Assembly (NCBI RefSeq): GCF_000585395.1
Contig: NZ_KK073875.1
Span: forward strand, 907,311 to 971,310
From: Saccharibacillus sacchari DSM 19268
GTDB taxonomy: Bacteria; Bacillota; Bacilli; Paenibacillales; Paenibacillaceae
DNA: 64,000 nucleotides
Direction: 5' to 3'
The notes under the pieces were generated by a model. The model searched no databases, had not been told where the DNA came from, and saw only the letters and a list, made by a program, of their open reading frames with translations. Of the stretch, positions 33,002 through 41,728 are shown piece after piece (position 1 is the first letter of the stretch; every line of letters begins with the position of its first letter). The position numbers and the translations under genes were made by a program.

Positions 33002-33595
33002 GTGGAACTGCCGGATGACCGGATCATCGTGGATGCCGTACTCGCGGGCGACAAGCAGGCTTACGCGGACATCGTGGATCGGTATAAAAATAAATTGTAC
33101 GGATTATTTCGGAAAATGGGACTGAGTGAAGCGGATGCGCAGGATCTGACGCAAGAAACGCTGTTCAAAGCTTACCGCAAGCTGGATTCGCAGCGACCCG
33201 AACAAAGCTTTTCCGCCTGGATGCATACGATCGCGCTTAATTTGTTTCGGGATCGCGGGCGAAGAAAAGTTCCTGTTCCGCATGAACCGATCTTGGAGAC
33301 TCCCGCACCGAAAAAAGACACGCCGGAAGAAAGTCTCATGCGGACTGAATTGCGCGAAGAATTGGATCGACTGCTCGATATGCTGCCGGAACATTATCGA
33401 TTGGCGATGGTGCTGCGTTATGTCGGTCAACTGAGTCACGAAGAGATCGCGGAGCTTATGGGCATGAACGTCAGTCAGGTGAACAACGCGCTGTATCGGG
33501 CAAAATGCAGCTTACGCGGCAAGATCAAAGCGAAGGAGGGAATGCGCTATGAATTTCCGATCGCAGTCGACAACGGCAAAAGTTCTGCACGATAA
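33002..33595 (+). CDS. ECF-type RNA polymerase sigma factor
   Basis: This 197-residue protein has sigma region 2 (IVDRYKNKLYGLFRKMG, DAQDLTQETLFKAY, FSAWMHTIALN) and region 4 (LDMLPEHYRLAMVLRYVGQLSHEEIAELMG, followed by NNALYRAKCSLRGK). It should direct polymerase to a small regulon, usually including its own operon. It begins with GTG after GGAGGAAAAGG. The anti-sigma-like gene overlaps its 3' end by 47 bases, the usual pairing for ECF factors. Its promoter target could not be determined from the region. Confidence 0.93.
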   Translation: MELPDDRIIVDAVLAGDKQAYADIVDRYKNKLYGLFRKMGLSEADAQDLTQETLFKAYRKLDSQRPEQSFSAWMHTIALNLFRDRGRRKVPVPHEPILETPAPKKDTPEESLMRTELREELDRLLDMLPEHYRLAMVLRYVGQLSHEEIAELMGMNVSQVNNALYRAKCSLRGKIKAKEGMRYEFPIAVDNGKSSAR

Positions 33596-35282
33596 ACGCA
33601 GTTCGGAAGGGAACGGAAGCGGGCAGGTTGGCGGTGAGAATTCGAATGAACATTTTTCGGATAAACAGCACCCGTACGCTAATGAGGATGCACGCAAAAA
33701 TGACGAATATACCGCTCGCGAAGACGCGCAGTGGACATCGCTCTTCTCGCAGGAAAAGCTGCCGGATGATTTTACGGAGCGGTTTATGGCTGAACTGGAA
33801 GGGGTCGATATGGATTCGGTGCCGGAGGTCCCTGTCGAACAGGCGGATAACGATAAACAGGACCCGGAAGCGCCGACAACCCTTGAAGATCCCGGCAGCT
33901 CTCCCGAACGGAAAGTTCCAAAAAAACGAAAAAGTCGTAAGCCTTTGTGGATAACAGCGGCCGTCATCGTATTCCTTGCCGGAGGCATCCTGCTGTCTAC
34001 CCATCCCACGATCGCCGAGCATGTACGCTCTCTTTTCTCCAAAGACTCCATGGCCGATAAAGGGATGTCCGAAGCGAGAGACGCTGGATTTTTGACCAGC
34101 ACCAACGTTTTTGCTACGGACGAAGCGAGCGGGTACACGGTCAAGGTCGAAGAGCTGATTGCGGATTCCACCCGGTTGGTTGTCGGGCTTACTGTATCGG
34201 ACAAGCACGGTAATTCAGTTGCGGGTCAGTTGACCCAAGGACAGGGTAATCAATTTCGGATTCGGGACAGTCAGGGAGAGGTCGCATATACCAGCTCGAT
34301 CGGCGGGAACTCGAGTCTTGACCAGATCGAATTCAGGTTTGGGCGTCCCGCTGTCGGCCAAAGCCTATCGTTGGAAATTGACGCAAGAGAACTTCTGATC
34401 AGTCCCGGCGAAGCATTGAGCGATTCCAAACGACAGAAAGTCGGCGGCCTTTGGACGTTAAACGTCGACATCGACCTGACCAAGGCCGCAGACGTTTCCA
34501 TAATAACCCGTTTGAACGAATCTTACGAAACGCCTGCCGGCGTGAAAATCAATATGCTCGGAGCAACTCGCACGCCCAGCGGAGGTGCGCTCGAATTCGA
34601 AACCTCATTGACACCGGAAGCGCAAAAGCGAGGAACGGAAGGCATCCAAAGCAAGCACGAGGTCCTGTACCGAATCGAACGGACAGACGGCGAAGAATTG
34701 CCTTGGAATTACGGCTCTTACGATTTCGCTTCGCCCGTTTTCGATCGTTGGACCGGCATCAATCGCTGGTTTTATCGGTTCAGCAATTTCTCTTACACTA
34801 CGGAACCGCTGCGCTTTGTACTGGAAGGTTATATGATTCGGGAAAAAAGCGACGCCTCGGTCAGCTTTGACCCGTCTTCCCTTTCTGCCCAAAATCCTGC
34901 GGTGTTCAAGGATTCCGGGGACGAGTTCGAACTGACCGGGATGACCGTCGGGCCCGACCCCAACAGGGAGGGTAGCGGAGCTGCCGATATCCCTTCTGCC
35001 GGGATCATCACTTTCGGAGGAAGTTATAGCAATCCTGGCTTCCCGACCGACGATTGGATCGCTTTGGACGATGCCGGAAACGAGTATCGCGTCCAATTCC
35101 GCGGAGCCTTAACCATAGGAGATCCGAAATTGGAAGGTAGCCAGACGTTCATCGTCGAGGGTCTGGAGACCATGCCAAGCAAGCTGACGCTCAAACGTAC
35201 CGAAGTGCAGCATCTATACCGCGACGGGGAATGGTCTTTCGAGATTCCGCAGACCGGAACGCCGGGCGTAGTGCCGGAATAA
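33549..35282 (+). CDS. DUF4179-type anti-sigma membrane protein
   Basis: This 577-residue protein has a long acidic N-terminal cytoplasmic part, one membrane span at about residues 133-150, and a large extracellular part that starts with the DUF4179 region (GFLTSTNVFATDEASGYTVKVEELIADSTRLVVGL). Such proteins downstream of ECF sigma genes hold the sigma factor inactive at the membrane until an outside signal. It begins inside the sigma gene with its own AAGGAGG site, which implies translational coupling. The N-terminal 130 residues are unusually long and charged, with a GxVGGENSNE-rich start. Function is inferred from arrangement. Confidence 0.85.
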   Translation: MNFRSQSTTAKVLHDKRSSEGNGSGQVGGENSNEHFSDKQHPYANEDARKNDEYTAREDAQWTSLFSQEKLPDDFTERFMAELEGVDMDSVPEVPVEQADNDKQDPEAPTTLEDPGSSPERKVPKKRKSRKPLWITAAVIVFLAGGILLSTHPTIAEHVRSLFSKDSMADKGMSEARDAGFLTSTNVFATDEASGYTVKVEELIADSTRLVVGLTVSDKHGNSVAGQLTQGQGNQFRIRDSQGEVAYTSSIGGNSSLDQIEFRFGRPAVGQSLSLEIDARELLISPGEALSDSKRQKVGGLWTLNVDIDLTKAADVSIITRLNESYETPAGVKINMLGATRTPSGGALEFETSLTPEAQKRGTEGIQSKHEVLYRIERTDGEELPWNYGSYDFASPVFDRWTGINRWFYRFSNFSYTTEPLRFVLEGYMIREKSDASVSFDPSSLSAQNPAVFKDSGDEFELTGMTVGPDPNREGSGAADIPSAGIITFGGSYSNPGFPTDDWIALDDAGNEYRVQFRGALTIGDPKLEGSQTFIVEGLETMPSKLTLKRTEVQHLYRDGEWSFEIPQTGTPGVVPE

Positions 35283-35287
35283 AACAA

Positions 35288-35335
35288 CAAAGACGCAGGC
35301 GACCGGAACCGATCCGAACCGCCTGCGTCTTTGTT
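35288..35335. terminator. Bidirectional terminator of anti-sigma and Lrp-type genes
   Basis: ACAAAGACGCAGGCG and CGCCTGCGTCTTTGT form a 15-base stem with an 18-base loop; it serves both convergent genes. Confidence 0.85.
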
Positions 35336-35352
35336 CTTCCTTTTCACACTGC

Positions 35353-35895
35353 TCAACCTTTCAATCTCCCCATCGACAGATTCACCCGATAGTTCCCGTA
35401 ATTCAACATATCCTGCAAAAATCCGTTCAGTTCCTCCATCGTACGCGTACGCGTCAACAGCAAATAACACCCTTCGCCGTTCGTCCGATCCATTCGCACA
35501 ACGCGTTCATCACCTTGAGCGAACGCGAGAAACGCGGCGTGAATCGTCCCCGCATCCAGAAAAACGGTCACGTATGCTTCGACCGCCAGCCCGACTTTCG
35601 CCGGATTCCAACGCAGCGTATACCCTTCGATCACGCCGCTTTCGCGCATTCGCCTTACTCTTGCGCCAACGGCCTGTCCGGTTAAATGAACCTCTTCCCC
35701 GATTTCTTTGTGCGTACGGGTAGAGTCTTCTAGCAACAAATCCAAGATGCGCAGGTCCGTGTCGGCAAAAGAGGCGTCGGCAACCGATGACCTATGCTGT
35801 TCGCTCATCAATCTGTCGCTATGCCGCACGCTTGCCGCTTTGCGTTCTTGCCGTATCCGTTCACGCTCCGTCTGCGGATTTTCATCGTTAATCAT
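35353..35895 (-). CDS. Lrp/AsnC-family regulator
   Basis: This 180-residue protein has an AsnC-type winged helix (DLRILDLLLEDSTRTHKEIGEEVHLTGQAVGARVRRM) and a C-terminal ligand-binding ACT-like/RAM domain with VEAYVTVFLD and NYRVNLSMGRLKG. The DNA-binding domain lies about 45 residues in, because of a polar N-terminal extension that is longer than usual. It should act as an amino-acid-responsive DNA-binding dimer. The ATG at 35895 follows GGAAGGAAG; an upstream ATG at 35961 or the internal ATG of MSEQHRS are alternatives. Its targets are unknown. Confidence 0.85.
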   Translation of the reverse strand: MINDENPQTERERIRQERKAASVRHSDRLMSEQHRSSVADASFADTDLRILDLLLEDSTRTHKEIGEEVHLTGQAVGARVRRMRESGVIEGYTLRWNPAKVGLAVEAYVTVFLDAGTIHAAFLAFAQGDERVVRMDRTNGEGCYLLLTRTRTMEELNGFLQDMLNYGNYRVNLSMGRLKG

Positions 35896-36071
35896 GTCGC
35901 TTCCTTCCTTTTCGTCATCCTTATTTTCACGCCGAAAACATAAAGCCCCGGATCGTTTCACCGAAGCGTGTCCTGGCGGATTTGGCGTCTTTATAATGAA
36001 AAGTATATCACGGCCTACCGCTCTCGGCCTCTTTTGAGATCGCGAGACAAGCGGCCATCAGGAGGTTCATC

Positions 36072-36839
36072 ATGAAAATCACCCTTATCCGCAATGCGAC
36101 ATTATGGCTGGAATACGGCGGCCTGAATTGGCTCGTCGATCCCTCTTTCGCCGACCAAGGCTCTACTCCGGCAATTCCGCATGTTCCCGATTCCCGTCCC
36201 AACCCGCTCGTCCCGCTTCCGGTGACGTCCGAAAGCCTTTCCTCGCCCGACGTACTGCTGTTGACCCATCTGCATCCGGACCATTGGGACGAACCTGCGG
36301 CCAAAGCTCTGCTTGCGGGACGCGGCGGTTCGGAGCTTCCGATTCTGGCCCAACCGGGCGACCTTGAGCGAATCGCGTCATTCGGCTTCTCGCATGTGAC
36401 CGAAATCGAAGACGCGCTGGCGTACCGAGGCGTTACGATCACGCGCACCTCCGGTCAACACGGCATCGGCGAGATCGGGCAAAAGATGGGACAAGTCTCC
36501 GGTTTTGTTTTCCGTGCTGACAACGAACCGACGCTGTACATCGCGGGCGATACGATCTGGTGCGACGACGTCGTTCAGGCGCTCGACGCGCACCGCCCCG
36601 ATGTCACAATCGTCAACGCCGGCGGCGCGCAATTCGGCGAAGGCGATCCGATCATCATGACACCGGAAGACGTTGCGTCGGTTTGCCGCCACGATACGCA
36701 TACCGCCGTAGTCGCCGTGCATCTGGAAGCGATCAACCACTGCCGGACGACGCGGGAAACGCTGGCGACCGAAATGAAGCAGCAGGGGCTTCAAGATCGG
36801 GTACGCCTCCCGGACGACGGGGAAACGTTGGCTTTTTAA
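36072..36839 (+). CDS. Metallo-beta-lactamase-fold hydrolase
   Basis: This 255-residue protein is an MBL-fold hydrolase of the UlaG/YtkL-like group: the strand IRNATLWLEYGGLNWLVDPSF, the zinc motif LTHLHPDHWDE (HxHxDH), the further metal ligands near TSGQHG and AGDTIW, and AVHLEAINHC. There is no signal peptide. Two zinc ions would catalyse hydrolysis, perhaps of a phosphodiester or lactone, but the substrate is not readable. AGGAGG lies five bases before the ATG. It is monocistronic with a strong terminator and divergent from the Lrp-type gene. Confidence 0.87.
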   Translation: MKITLIRNATLWLEYGGLNWLVDPSFADQGSTPAIPHVPDSRPNPLVPLPVTSESLSSPDVLLLTHLHPDHWDEPAAKALLAGRGGSELPILAQPGDLERIASFGFSHVTEIEDALAYRGVTITRTSGQHGIGEIGQKMGQVSGFVFRADNEPTLYIAGDTIWCDDVVQALDAHRPDVTIVNAGGAQFGEGDPIIMTPEDVASVCRHDTHTAVVAVHLEAINHCRTTRETLATEMKQQGLQDRVRLPDDGETLAF

Positions 36840-36859
36840 ACGGAACGTCAAACGACATA

Positions 36860-36903
36860 AAAAGACGCGCACGGGGAAAATTTCCCTGTACGCGTCTTTT
36901 TTG
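36860..36903. terminator. Bidirectional terminator after the MBL-fold gene
   Basis: AAAAGACGCG and CGCGTCTTTT with an inner GGGGAAA/TTTCCCT stem and T-runs on both sides. Confidence 0.85.
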
Positions 36904-36926
36904 CTGAGTCGGCCTGCTGGATTGAT

Positions 36927-37391
36927 CTATTTCGGCTCCACGTATTCCTGCATGTCGCGCAAGTTGGAGATCGGCGAAAACCAGCCTTGCTCGCCCTCGT
37001 TGAACCGCACGCCGTACAGACCCGACTTTTCGATCTCTTGAAGCCAATTGATCATCGGATCGACCTGCATTTTGGCAATCAACACCTGCCCGCCCGGCGT
37101 CATCAACTGATTGTTGCGCGCGAACACCTGGGCATGCATCGGATCGGTAAACAGGAAAGCCCAGCCTTGTCCGTCGACGTTGCCGAAAAACGGCTCCGGC
37201 TGCTGCGGATTGTCGCTCGGCTGCATCAGAATCAACCAGCTGTCCAGCTTGAATGCTTCGGCCCAGATCAACGTCTGTCCTTCCGCGAACGGAAGCTCTC
37301 TCGCTTGCTCTACCGTCACGTCAAAGTGCGCAGCAAGATCGGCCGCCTCGCGCACCTGCTGCTGTTGTTGCGGATTTTGTTCTTCAGTCAT
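36927..37391 (-). CDS. SseB-like hypothetical protein, 154 aa
   Basis: The segment WAFLFTDPMHAQVFAR around the middle resembles the FTxxxxAxxFA box of the SseB N-terminal domain, but similarity is weak, so this is tentative. The protein is soluble, starts with a Gln-rich tail (QNPQQQQQ), and has no signal or membrane segment. AAAGGAG precedes the ATG; a GTG 13 codons upstream is possible but less likely. It is monocistronic and convergent with the MBL-fold gene. I can give no function. Confidence 0.65.
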   Translation of the reverse strand: MTEEQNPQQQQQVREAADLAAHFDVTVEQARELPFAEGQTLIWAEAFKLDSWLILMQPSDNPQQPEPFFGNVDGQGWAFLFTDPMHAQVFARNNQLMTPGGQVLIAKMQVDPMINWLQEIEKSGLYGVRFNEGEQGWFSPISNLRDMQEYVEPK

Positions 37392-37653
37392 GATAAAAAA
37401 CTCCTTTCGATACTGCTCGGTAATGAACACTTCTATTCATTGTACCGAATCGAGGAGGAGAATGCGAAGCGGAAGTCAATTATAGTCCGATTCGAATAAG
37501 TAGGTCTCGGTCGCCCACGTGGTGCTTTCTGCGAATGAACGACTAAGAAATCTCTTTTGAAGATACTTATCTTCACCCGGCTTACGCTGATACGCAGCTT
37601 TTTACCGTATATATTTTAACTTTTCCTTCTATTAATAATAGCAAGCTGTTTAC

Positions 37654-38811
37654 TTATAAAATATGTTCGAACATCTTCACGACTTCTTCCTTCGTCGGTT
37701 GGAACGGATTGCCCGGAGCGCAGGCATCCTTCATCGCGTTATCCGCCAGCAGGTCAAGGTCCGGATCATCCACGCCCAGCTCCGACAGCTTGGACGGAAT
37801 GCCGACTTCGCGGGACAGCTCGGAGATTTTGTCCACGACGTAGCGTGCGCACTCCGTATCGCTTTTCCCGGAATCGTCCAAACCGATCGCCCGAGCAATC
37901 GCACGGAACTTTTCCGGTACATGCTTGGCATTTTCCGCTTCGACGAACGGCAGCAGCATCGCGTTGCACACGCCGTGCGGCAGATCGTAGACGCCGCCGA
38001 GCTGATGCGCCATCGCATGCACGTAACCCAATCCGGCGTTGTTGAAGGCAAGGCCCCCAAGGAAGATCGCATACACCATCTGCTCGCGGGCTTCGATGTC
38101 GTTGCCGTCCTTCACGGCGCGCGGCAGATAATCGAAGATCAGGCGAACGGTAGCCAGCGCCGTCGCGTCCGTAACCGGATACGCGCCCGGCGTGACCAGA
38201 GCTTCGACCGCATGCGTCAGCGCATCCATCCCCGTAGCGGCCGTCAGGTCGGCAGGCTTGCCGGTCATCAGCTCCGGATCGTTGATCGAGACGGAAGCCA
38301 GCGCATTTTTATCCACCATGACCATCTTCACTTTGCGCTCTTCGTCCGTAATGACATAGTTGATCGTGACTTCGCTGGACGTGCCTGCCGTGGTATTCAC
38401 CGCAACGATCGGCATCGACTTGGCTTTGGATTTGTGAACGCCTTCATATTCCGTGATATGGCCGCCGTTCGCTGCGATAATCCCGATGGCTTTGGCTGCA
38501 TCCTGCGGCGATCCGCCGCCTACCGAGACGATGATGTCGCAATTTTCTTTTTGCAGCAGCTCCGCGCCGTCGTGAACATTTTTGCAGGTCGGATTCGGGC
38601 GGACATCGCTGTAAACGACGGATTCGAAACCTTCTTTTTTCAATACGTCCAGCACTCGATCCGCAATTCCGCTCCGAAGCAGGAATTCATCCGTCACAAC
38701 GAGCGCCTTGCGGCCGCCGAGTTGGTGAATATGCGGGCCGGCCTCGTTCAGGCAGCCTCGGCCCATTAGATTAACGGGAGGAACATAATAGACATGCGTA
38801 GTCAAATTCAT
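37654..38811 (-). CDS. Iron-containing alcohol dehydrogenase
   Basis: This 385-residue enzyme has the group III dehydrogenase signature: GGGSPQDAAKAIGI for NAD binding, NTTAGTSSEVT, and the iron ligands in MDALTHAVEA (Asp, His), GYVHAMAHQLGG (His) and LPHGVCNAMLLP (His). It interconverts alcohols and aldehydes with NAD(H), typically supporting fermentation. The start is the ATG at 38811, with GGAAGG a few bases upstream. A 20-base palindrome resembling a Rex/FNR site sits just upstream (38879-38898). It is a single gene. The exact substrate, ethanol or a diol, cannot be read. Confidence 0.92.
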   Translation of the reverse strand: MNLTTHVYYVPPVNLMGRGCLNEAGPHIHQLGGRKALVVTDEFLLRSGIADRVLDVLKKEGFESVVYSDVRPNPTCKNVHDGAELLQKENCDIIVSVGGGSPQDAAKAIGIIAANGGHITEYEGVHKSKAKSMPIVAVNTTAGTSSEVTINYVITDEERKVKMVMVDKNALASVSINDPELMTGKPADLTAATGMDALTHAVEALVTPGAYPVTDATALATVRLIFDYLPRAVKDGNDIEAREQMVYAIFLGGLAFNNAGLGYVHAMAHQLGGVYDLPHGVCNAMLLPFVEAENAKHVPEKFRAIARAIGLDDSGKSDTECARYVVDKISELSREVGIPSKLSELGVDDPDLDLLADNAMKDACAPGNPFQPTKEEVVKMFEHIL

Positions 38812-38878
38812 CTTCCTTTCTCGTTCGCTTGTTTGGTTACGACTTGAAAAGGTTCATGCTTCAATGTCCACATTATCA

Positions 38879-38898
38879 TTAGTGATTATTTTCACTAA
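38879..38898. promoter_or_regulatory. Rex/FNR-like palindrome upstream of the alcohol dehydrogenase
   Basis: TTAGTGA-N6-TCACTAA is perfectly palindromic. It differs from the Rex pattern TTGTGA-N6-TCACAA by one base per half (TAGTGA). It lies 68 bases before the start codon on the minus strand. Confidence 0.5.
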
Positions 38899-39154
38899 AT
38901 AATAAAAGTCACATTTATTTGTGGTTTTTTGTTTATTCTTTTTGTAAAAAAAGGAGTCGTTCCGGTCAATTATTGTCAGCCCGTCCGCTAAATTTGCATC
39001 AAGGGTGGTTTTTGGGTAACAATATTGAAGAAAGGATTTTTTTGCGGAACGACGGATGCGGCTTTTGGTTTTCCGAACCCTTGTTTCTAAAGGCTGCCGA
39101 CTGTGTAACTTTTAATAAACTCAAGCGTATAACCTTTTGGAGGTGTTTGATTGT

Positions 39155-39811
39155 ATGAATAAAATGAAATCTTTATCCGTTTTGGCTCTTACCCTGATGC
39201 TGACCGGCGTGTTGGCCGCATGCGGCAACGACCAAGCGGCTTCGCCGTCCCCGTCGACGTCTTCGGATTCCCAGGCGGATAGCTCGGCGAACGACCAATC
39301 CAGAGAAGACAACGACGCGCACCCGACAGACGAAGTGGACATTGACAAAGAAAACAGCACGGAGTCCCCTACCGATTCGGCGATCGGCGAAGCTCAGGAA
39401 GAAACGGACCTCGACGCGACGACAGGCGATCCTGTTCCTGCGGACGACGAGTCGAAGGATAACGCGGAAACCGACAGCACGCCTGCCGAAACGAAGCCGG
39501 ACGAGTCCGCTTCCGATTCGGTAAGTTCGACGAACAGCGGAACGACCGGAGGAACGACCGGAACCGCTCCCGCGACTACGCCTGCGGCGGACGAGCAAAG
39601 CGGCAAAGGATCGTACGTCGGCCTTGCCGACGCCCACAGCGCGGAGATCGAAGTAGACGGCGAGCCGGTCATGTACCAGTTGTCCGAAGAAGCCCAAGCG
39701 CAGCTCGGTCAAATTCCGGCGGATGCTCAAGTGACGTTCACGTATACGGAAGAAGACTTTGATTCCGAGACGAAGGTACTGACGATCACGGACATCAAAG
39801 AAGCCAAGTAA
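39155..39811 (+). CDS. Acidic Ser/Thr-rich lipoprotein, 218 aa
   Basis: The N terminus is a lipoprotein signal: Lys-containing start, hydrophobic core LSVLALTLMLTGVL and lipobox LAAC. A long Asp/Ser/Thr/Pro-rich spacer follows, then a folded C-terminal part of about 70 residues with GSYVGLADAHSAEIEVDGEPVMYQL, probably a small beta domain. It should be anchored to the outer face of the membrane. Its function is unknown. The ATG at 39155 follows TTGGAGGTG; a longer frame from 39137 adds six residues. A strong terminator follows. Confidence 0.8.
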   Translation: MNKMKSLSVLALTLMLTGVLAACGNDQAASPSPSTSSDSQADSSANDQSREDNDAHPTDEVDIDKENSTESPTDSAIGEAQEETDLDATTGDPVPADDESKDNAETDSTPAETKPDESASDSVSSTNSGTTGGTTGTAPATTPAADEQSGKGSYVGLADAHSAEIEVDGEPVMYQLSEEAQAQLGQIPADAQVTFTYTEEDFDSETKVLTITDIKEAK

Positions 39812-39857
39812 CCGAACCTTTTACCCGACTTGAATAGCATGCTTGCGTAAGCACTGC

Positions 39858-39898
39858 GCCCTCTCTGCCCGGCTTCCGCCGGACAGGAGGGCTTTTTA
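39858..39898 (+). terminator. Intrinsic terminator of the lipoprotein gene
   Basis: GCCCTC-TCTG-CCGGC and GCCGG-CAG-GAGGGC pair around TTCC and are followed by TTTTT. Confidence 0.8.
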
Positions 39899-39974
39899 AG
39901 GTCTCCGGACCTGACGGTTCGCTGCACGGGGCTTTTTGAACGACGCCGAAATTTTGCCAAAAGGAGATGCGGAT

Positions 39975-40724
39975 ATGTATCGGGTAGTGATGATCAGACA
40001 CGGACAAAGCGAATGGAACCAAAAGAACCTGTTTACCGGCTGGACGGACGTTAACCTGACCGAGCACGGAATCGAGGAAGCGAAAGACGCCGGACGCATT
40101 TTACGGGAATCGGACTATACCTTCGATATCGCGTTCGCTTCGGTGCTTCAACGCTCGATCAAGACGCTGCACTATGCGCTGGACGAGTTGGGGCTGTTAT
40201 GGATTCCCGAAGAGAAGTCGTGGAAGCTGAACGAACGTCATTACGGCGCGCTTCAAGGATTGAGCAAACCCGAAACGACCGAAAAATACGGCGAGGAGCA
40301 AGTGCATCTGTGGCGGCGCAGCCTTTCCGTACGCCCGCCGATGCTTGAACCGGGCGACAAACGGCTTCCGAATTCAGATCCTCGCTATGCCGATGTACCG
40401 ACGGAGCAGCTTCCCGCCGGCGAAAGCCTGCAAGATACGATCGAGCGCGTAGGCGAGTTTTGGGACGAAGAAATCGTGCCGCTGGTGCAGGACGGCCGCC
40501 ATATCTTGATCGCGGCGCACGGCAATACGATTCGCGCGTTGATCAAATTCATGGAAGATCTTGAAGAACACGAACTGCTGGATCTGAATATCCCGACCGG
40601 CGTTCCGCTCGTCTATGAACTGGACGACGACGTGAAACCGCTCCGCCGCTTCTATCTCGGCCATCCGACGCACGTCGAAGAGAAAAAGCGTCAAGCCGCC
40701 GATCCGAACCACGATCCCGATTGA
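39975..40724 (+). CDS. gpmA: 2,3-bisphosphoglycerate-dependent phosphoglycerate mutase
   Basis: This 249-residue enzyme has the classic histidine-phosphatase signature RHGQSEWN (phospho-accepting His), the downstream ERHYGALQG and the second catalytic His in IAAHGNTIRAL. The full length and pattern with NLFTGWTDV fit dPGM, which interconverts 3- and 2-phosphoglycerate in glycolysis. The ATG at 39975 follows AAGGAGATGC. A GNAT gene follows 32 bases later on the same strand and is probably co-transcribed. The presence of other mutases elsewhere is unknown. Confidence 0.93.
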   Translation: MYRVVMIRHGQSEWNQKNLFTGWTDVNLTEHGIEEAKDAGRILRESDYTFDIAFASVLQRSIKTLHYALDELGLLWIPEEKSWKLNERHYGALQGLSKPETTEKYGEEQVHLWRRSLSVRPPMLEPGDKRLPNSDPRYADVPTEQLPAGESLQDTIERVGEFWDEEIVPLVQDGRHILIAAHGNTIRALIKFMEDLEEHELLDLNIPTGVPLVYELDDDVKPLRRFYLGHPTHVEEKKRQAADPNHDPD

Positions 40725-40755
40725 TTACTATCCAAGCCAGAAAGGAGTGTTCAAC

Positions 40756-41334
40756 ATGACCGGCAACTTTACCGTTCGCCCTGCCGTGCCGACCGATGCA
40801 AGAGCGGTCTCGCTGCTCATGTACGAAGCAATCGGCGATATCGCCCACACCATCGCGGGAACGACCGACCTTCCCGATACGCTGGAAGTACTGGAAGGGC
40901 TGTTTCAACTTCCGGGCTGCCGCCTCGGCTACGATAACGCCCTGGTCTGCGAAGACCAAGACGGCGGCATCGCGGGCTTCGTCCTGAGTTATCCCGGCGA
41001 ACAAGCCGCAGCCCTCGATATCCCTTTACTGCGTCGCCTGCAAGAACGCGGTCTGCCGACAGACGGATTGGTTCCCGAAGCCAATCCGGGCGAATACTAC
41101 CTGGATTCTTTAGCCGTCAGCGGCGCCTACCGAGGCGCAGGCCTTGGTACCCGCCTCATCGAAGCCTTCGAACAACGCGCGGCAGACCTCGGCCAATCCC
41201 GAGCCATGCTCCTCGTCGAAAGCGAAAATACCAAAGCCAGAGCCCTCTACGAACGTCTAGGCTACTCCCCCGACGGCTGGCTCGACCTGAGCGGTCATCG
41301 ATACCAACGTATGATCAAAGCGATCCCAGCCTGA
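40756..41334 (+). CDS. GNAT-family N-acetyltransferase
   Basis: This 192-residue single-domain GNAT has the N-terminal FTVRPAVPTDARAV strand, the acetyl-CoA loop YRGAGLGTRLIEAFE and the last strand with ENTKARALYERLGY. It should transfer acetyl from acetyl-CoA to an amine or protein N terminus; the acceptor is not readable. AAAGGAG lies nine bases before the ATG at 40756. It follows gpmA by 31 bases and ends in a clear terminator, so the two form a likely operon. Confidence 0.85.
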   Translation: MTGNFTVRPAVPTDARAVSLLMYEAIGDIAHTIAGTTDLPDTLEVLEGLFQLPGCRLGYDNALVCEDQDGGIAGFVLSYPGEQAAALDIPLLRRLQERGLPTDGLVPEANPGEYYLDSLAVSGAYRGAGLGTRLIEAFEQRAADLGQSRAMLLVESENTKARALYERLGYSPDGWLDLSGHRYQRMIKAIPA

Positions 41335-41389
41335 ACGCAATGCTTGGAAGCAACCGCAAGCACGTCCATATGCTCAACCTTTATACGAA

Positions 41390-41424
41390 GGAATAAGTCC
41401 AGCAGAGCTGGGCTTATTCCTTTT
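41390..41424 (+). terminator. Intrinsic terminator after the GNAT gene
   Basis: GGAATAAGTCCAGC and GCTGGGCTTATTCC pair with a three-base loop and are followed by TTTT. Confidence 0.85.
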
Positions 41425-41533
41425 CTGCTTACTGGATGTACTGATCACAACTATGTCTTTTATTCTTTTATCCTTTTCCCCCCTTTCATCCATCACGATG
41501 CCGGGAGCCTTTTCGGCGGAAGCGCCGAGCGGA

Positions 41534-41616
41534 GGGAGAAATTCAGTGAGGGACGCCTTTGAGCTATAAAGTCGGAGACTTTATAAGCGAAACAGCGGCT
41601 CGAACGAATTTCTCCC
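41534..41616. repeat. Dispersed palindromic element, copy 3
   Basis: GGGAGAAATTC (41534-41544) pairs with GAATTTCTCCC (41606-41616); TATAAAGTC (41565-41573) pairs with GACTTTATA (41577-41585). The box AGTGAGGGACGCCTTTGA lies on the left and ACAGCGGCTCGAACGAATTT on the right, as in copies 1 and 4. Outer AAGCG/CGCTT arms extend the stem. Confidence 0.75.
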
Positions 41617-41674
41617 GCAGCGCTCCCTCGCTTACCAGCCGAACCCAGTCTCCCGCCATCCTCCGCCTATCCCC

Positions 41675-41728
41675 ATTATCCCCGTCGTCCACAATCGACC
41701 GCCCTGAATTATCCCCGCCATCCACAGT
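41675..41728. repeat. Short direct repeats resembling split DnaA boxes
   Basis: ATTATCCCCG-C-TCCACA occurs twice (41675-41695 and 41708-41728) 33 bases apart. TTATCC and TCCACA are each parts of a DnaA box, but no intact box is present. The stretch from 41617 to 42033 otherwise has no gene that I can see. Confidence 0.4.
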
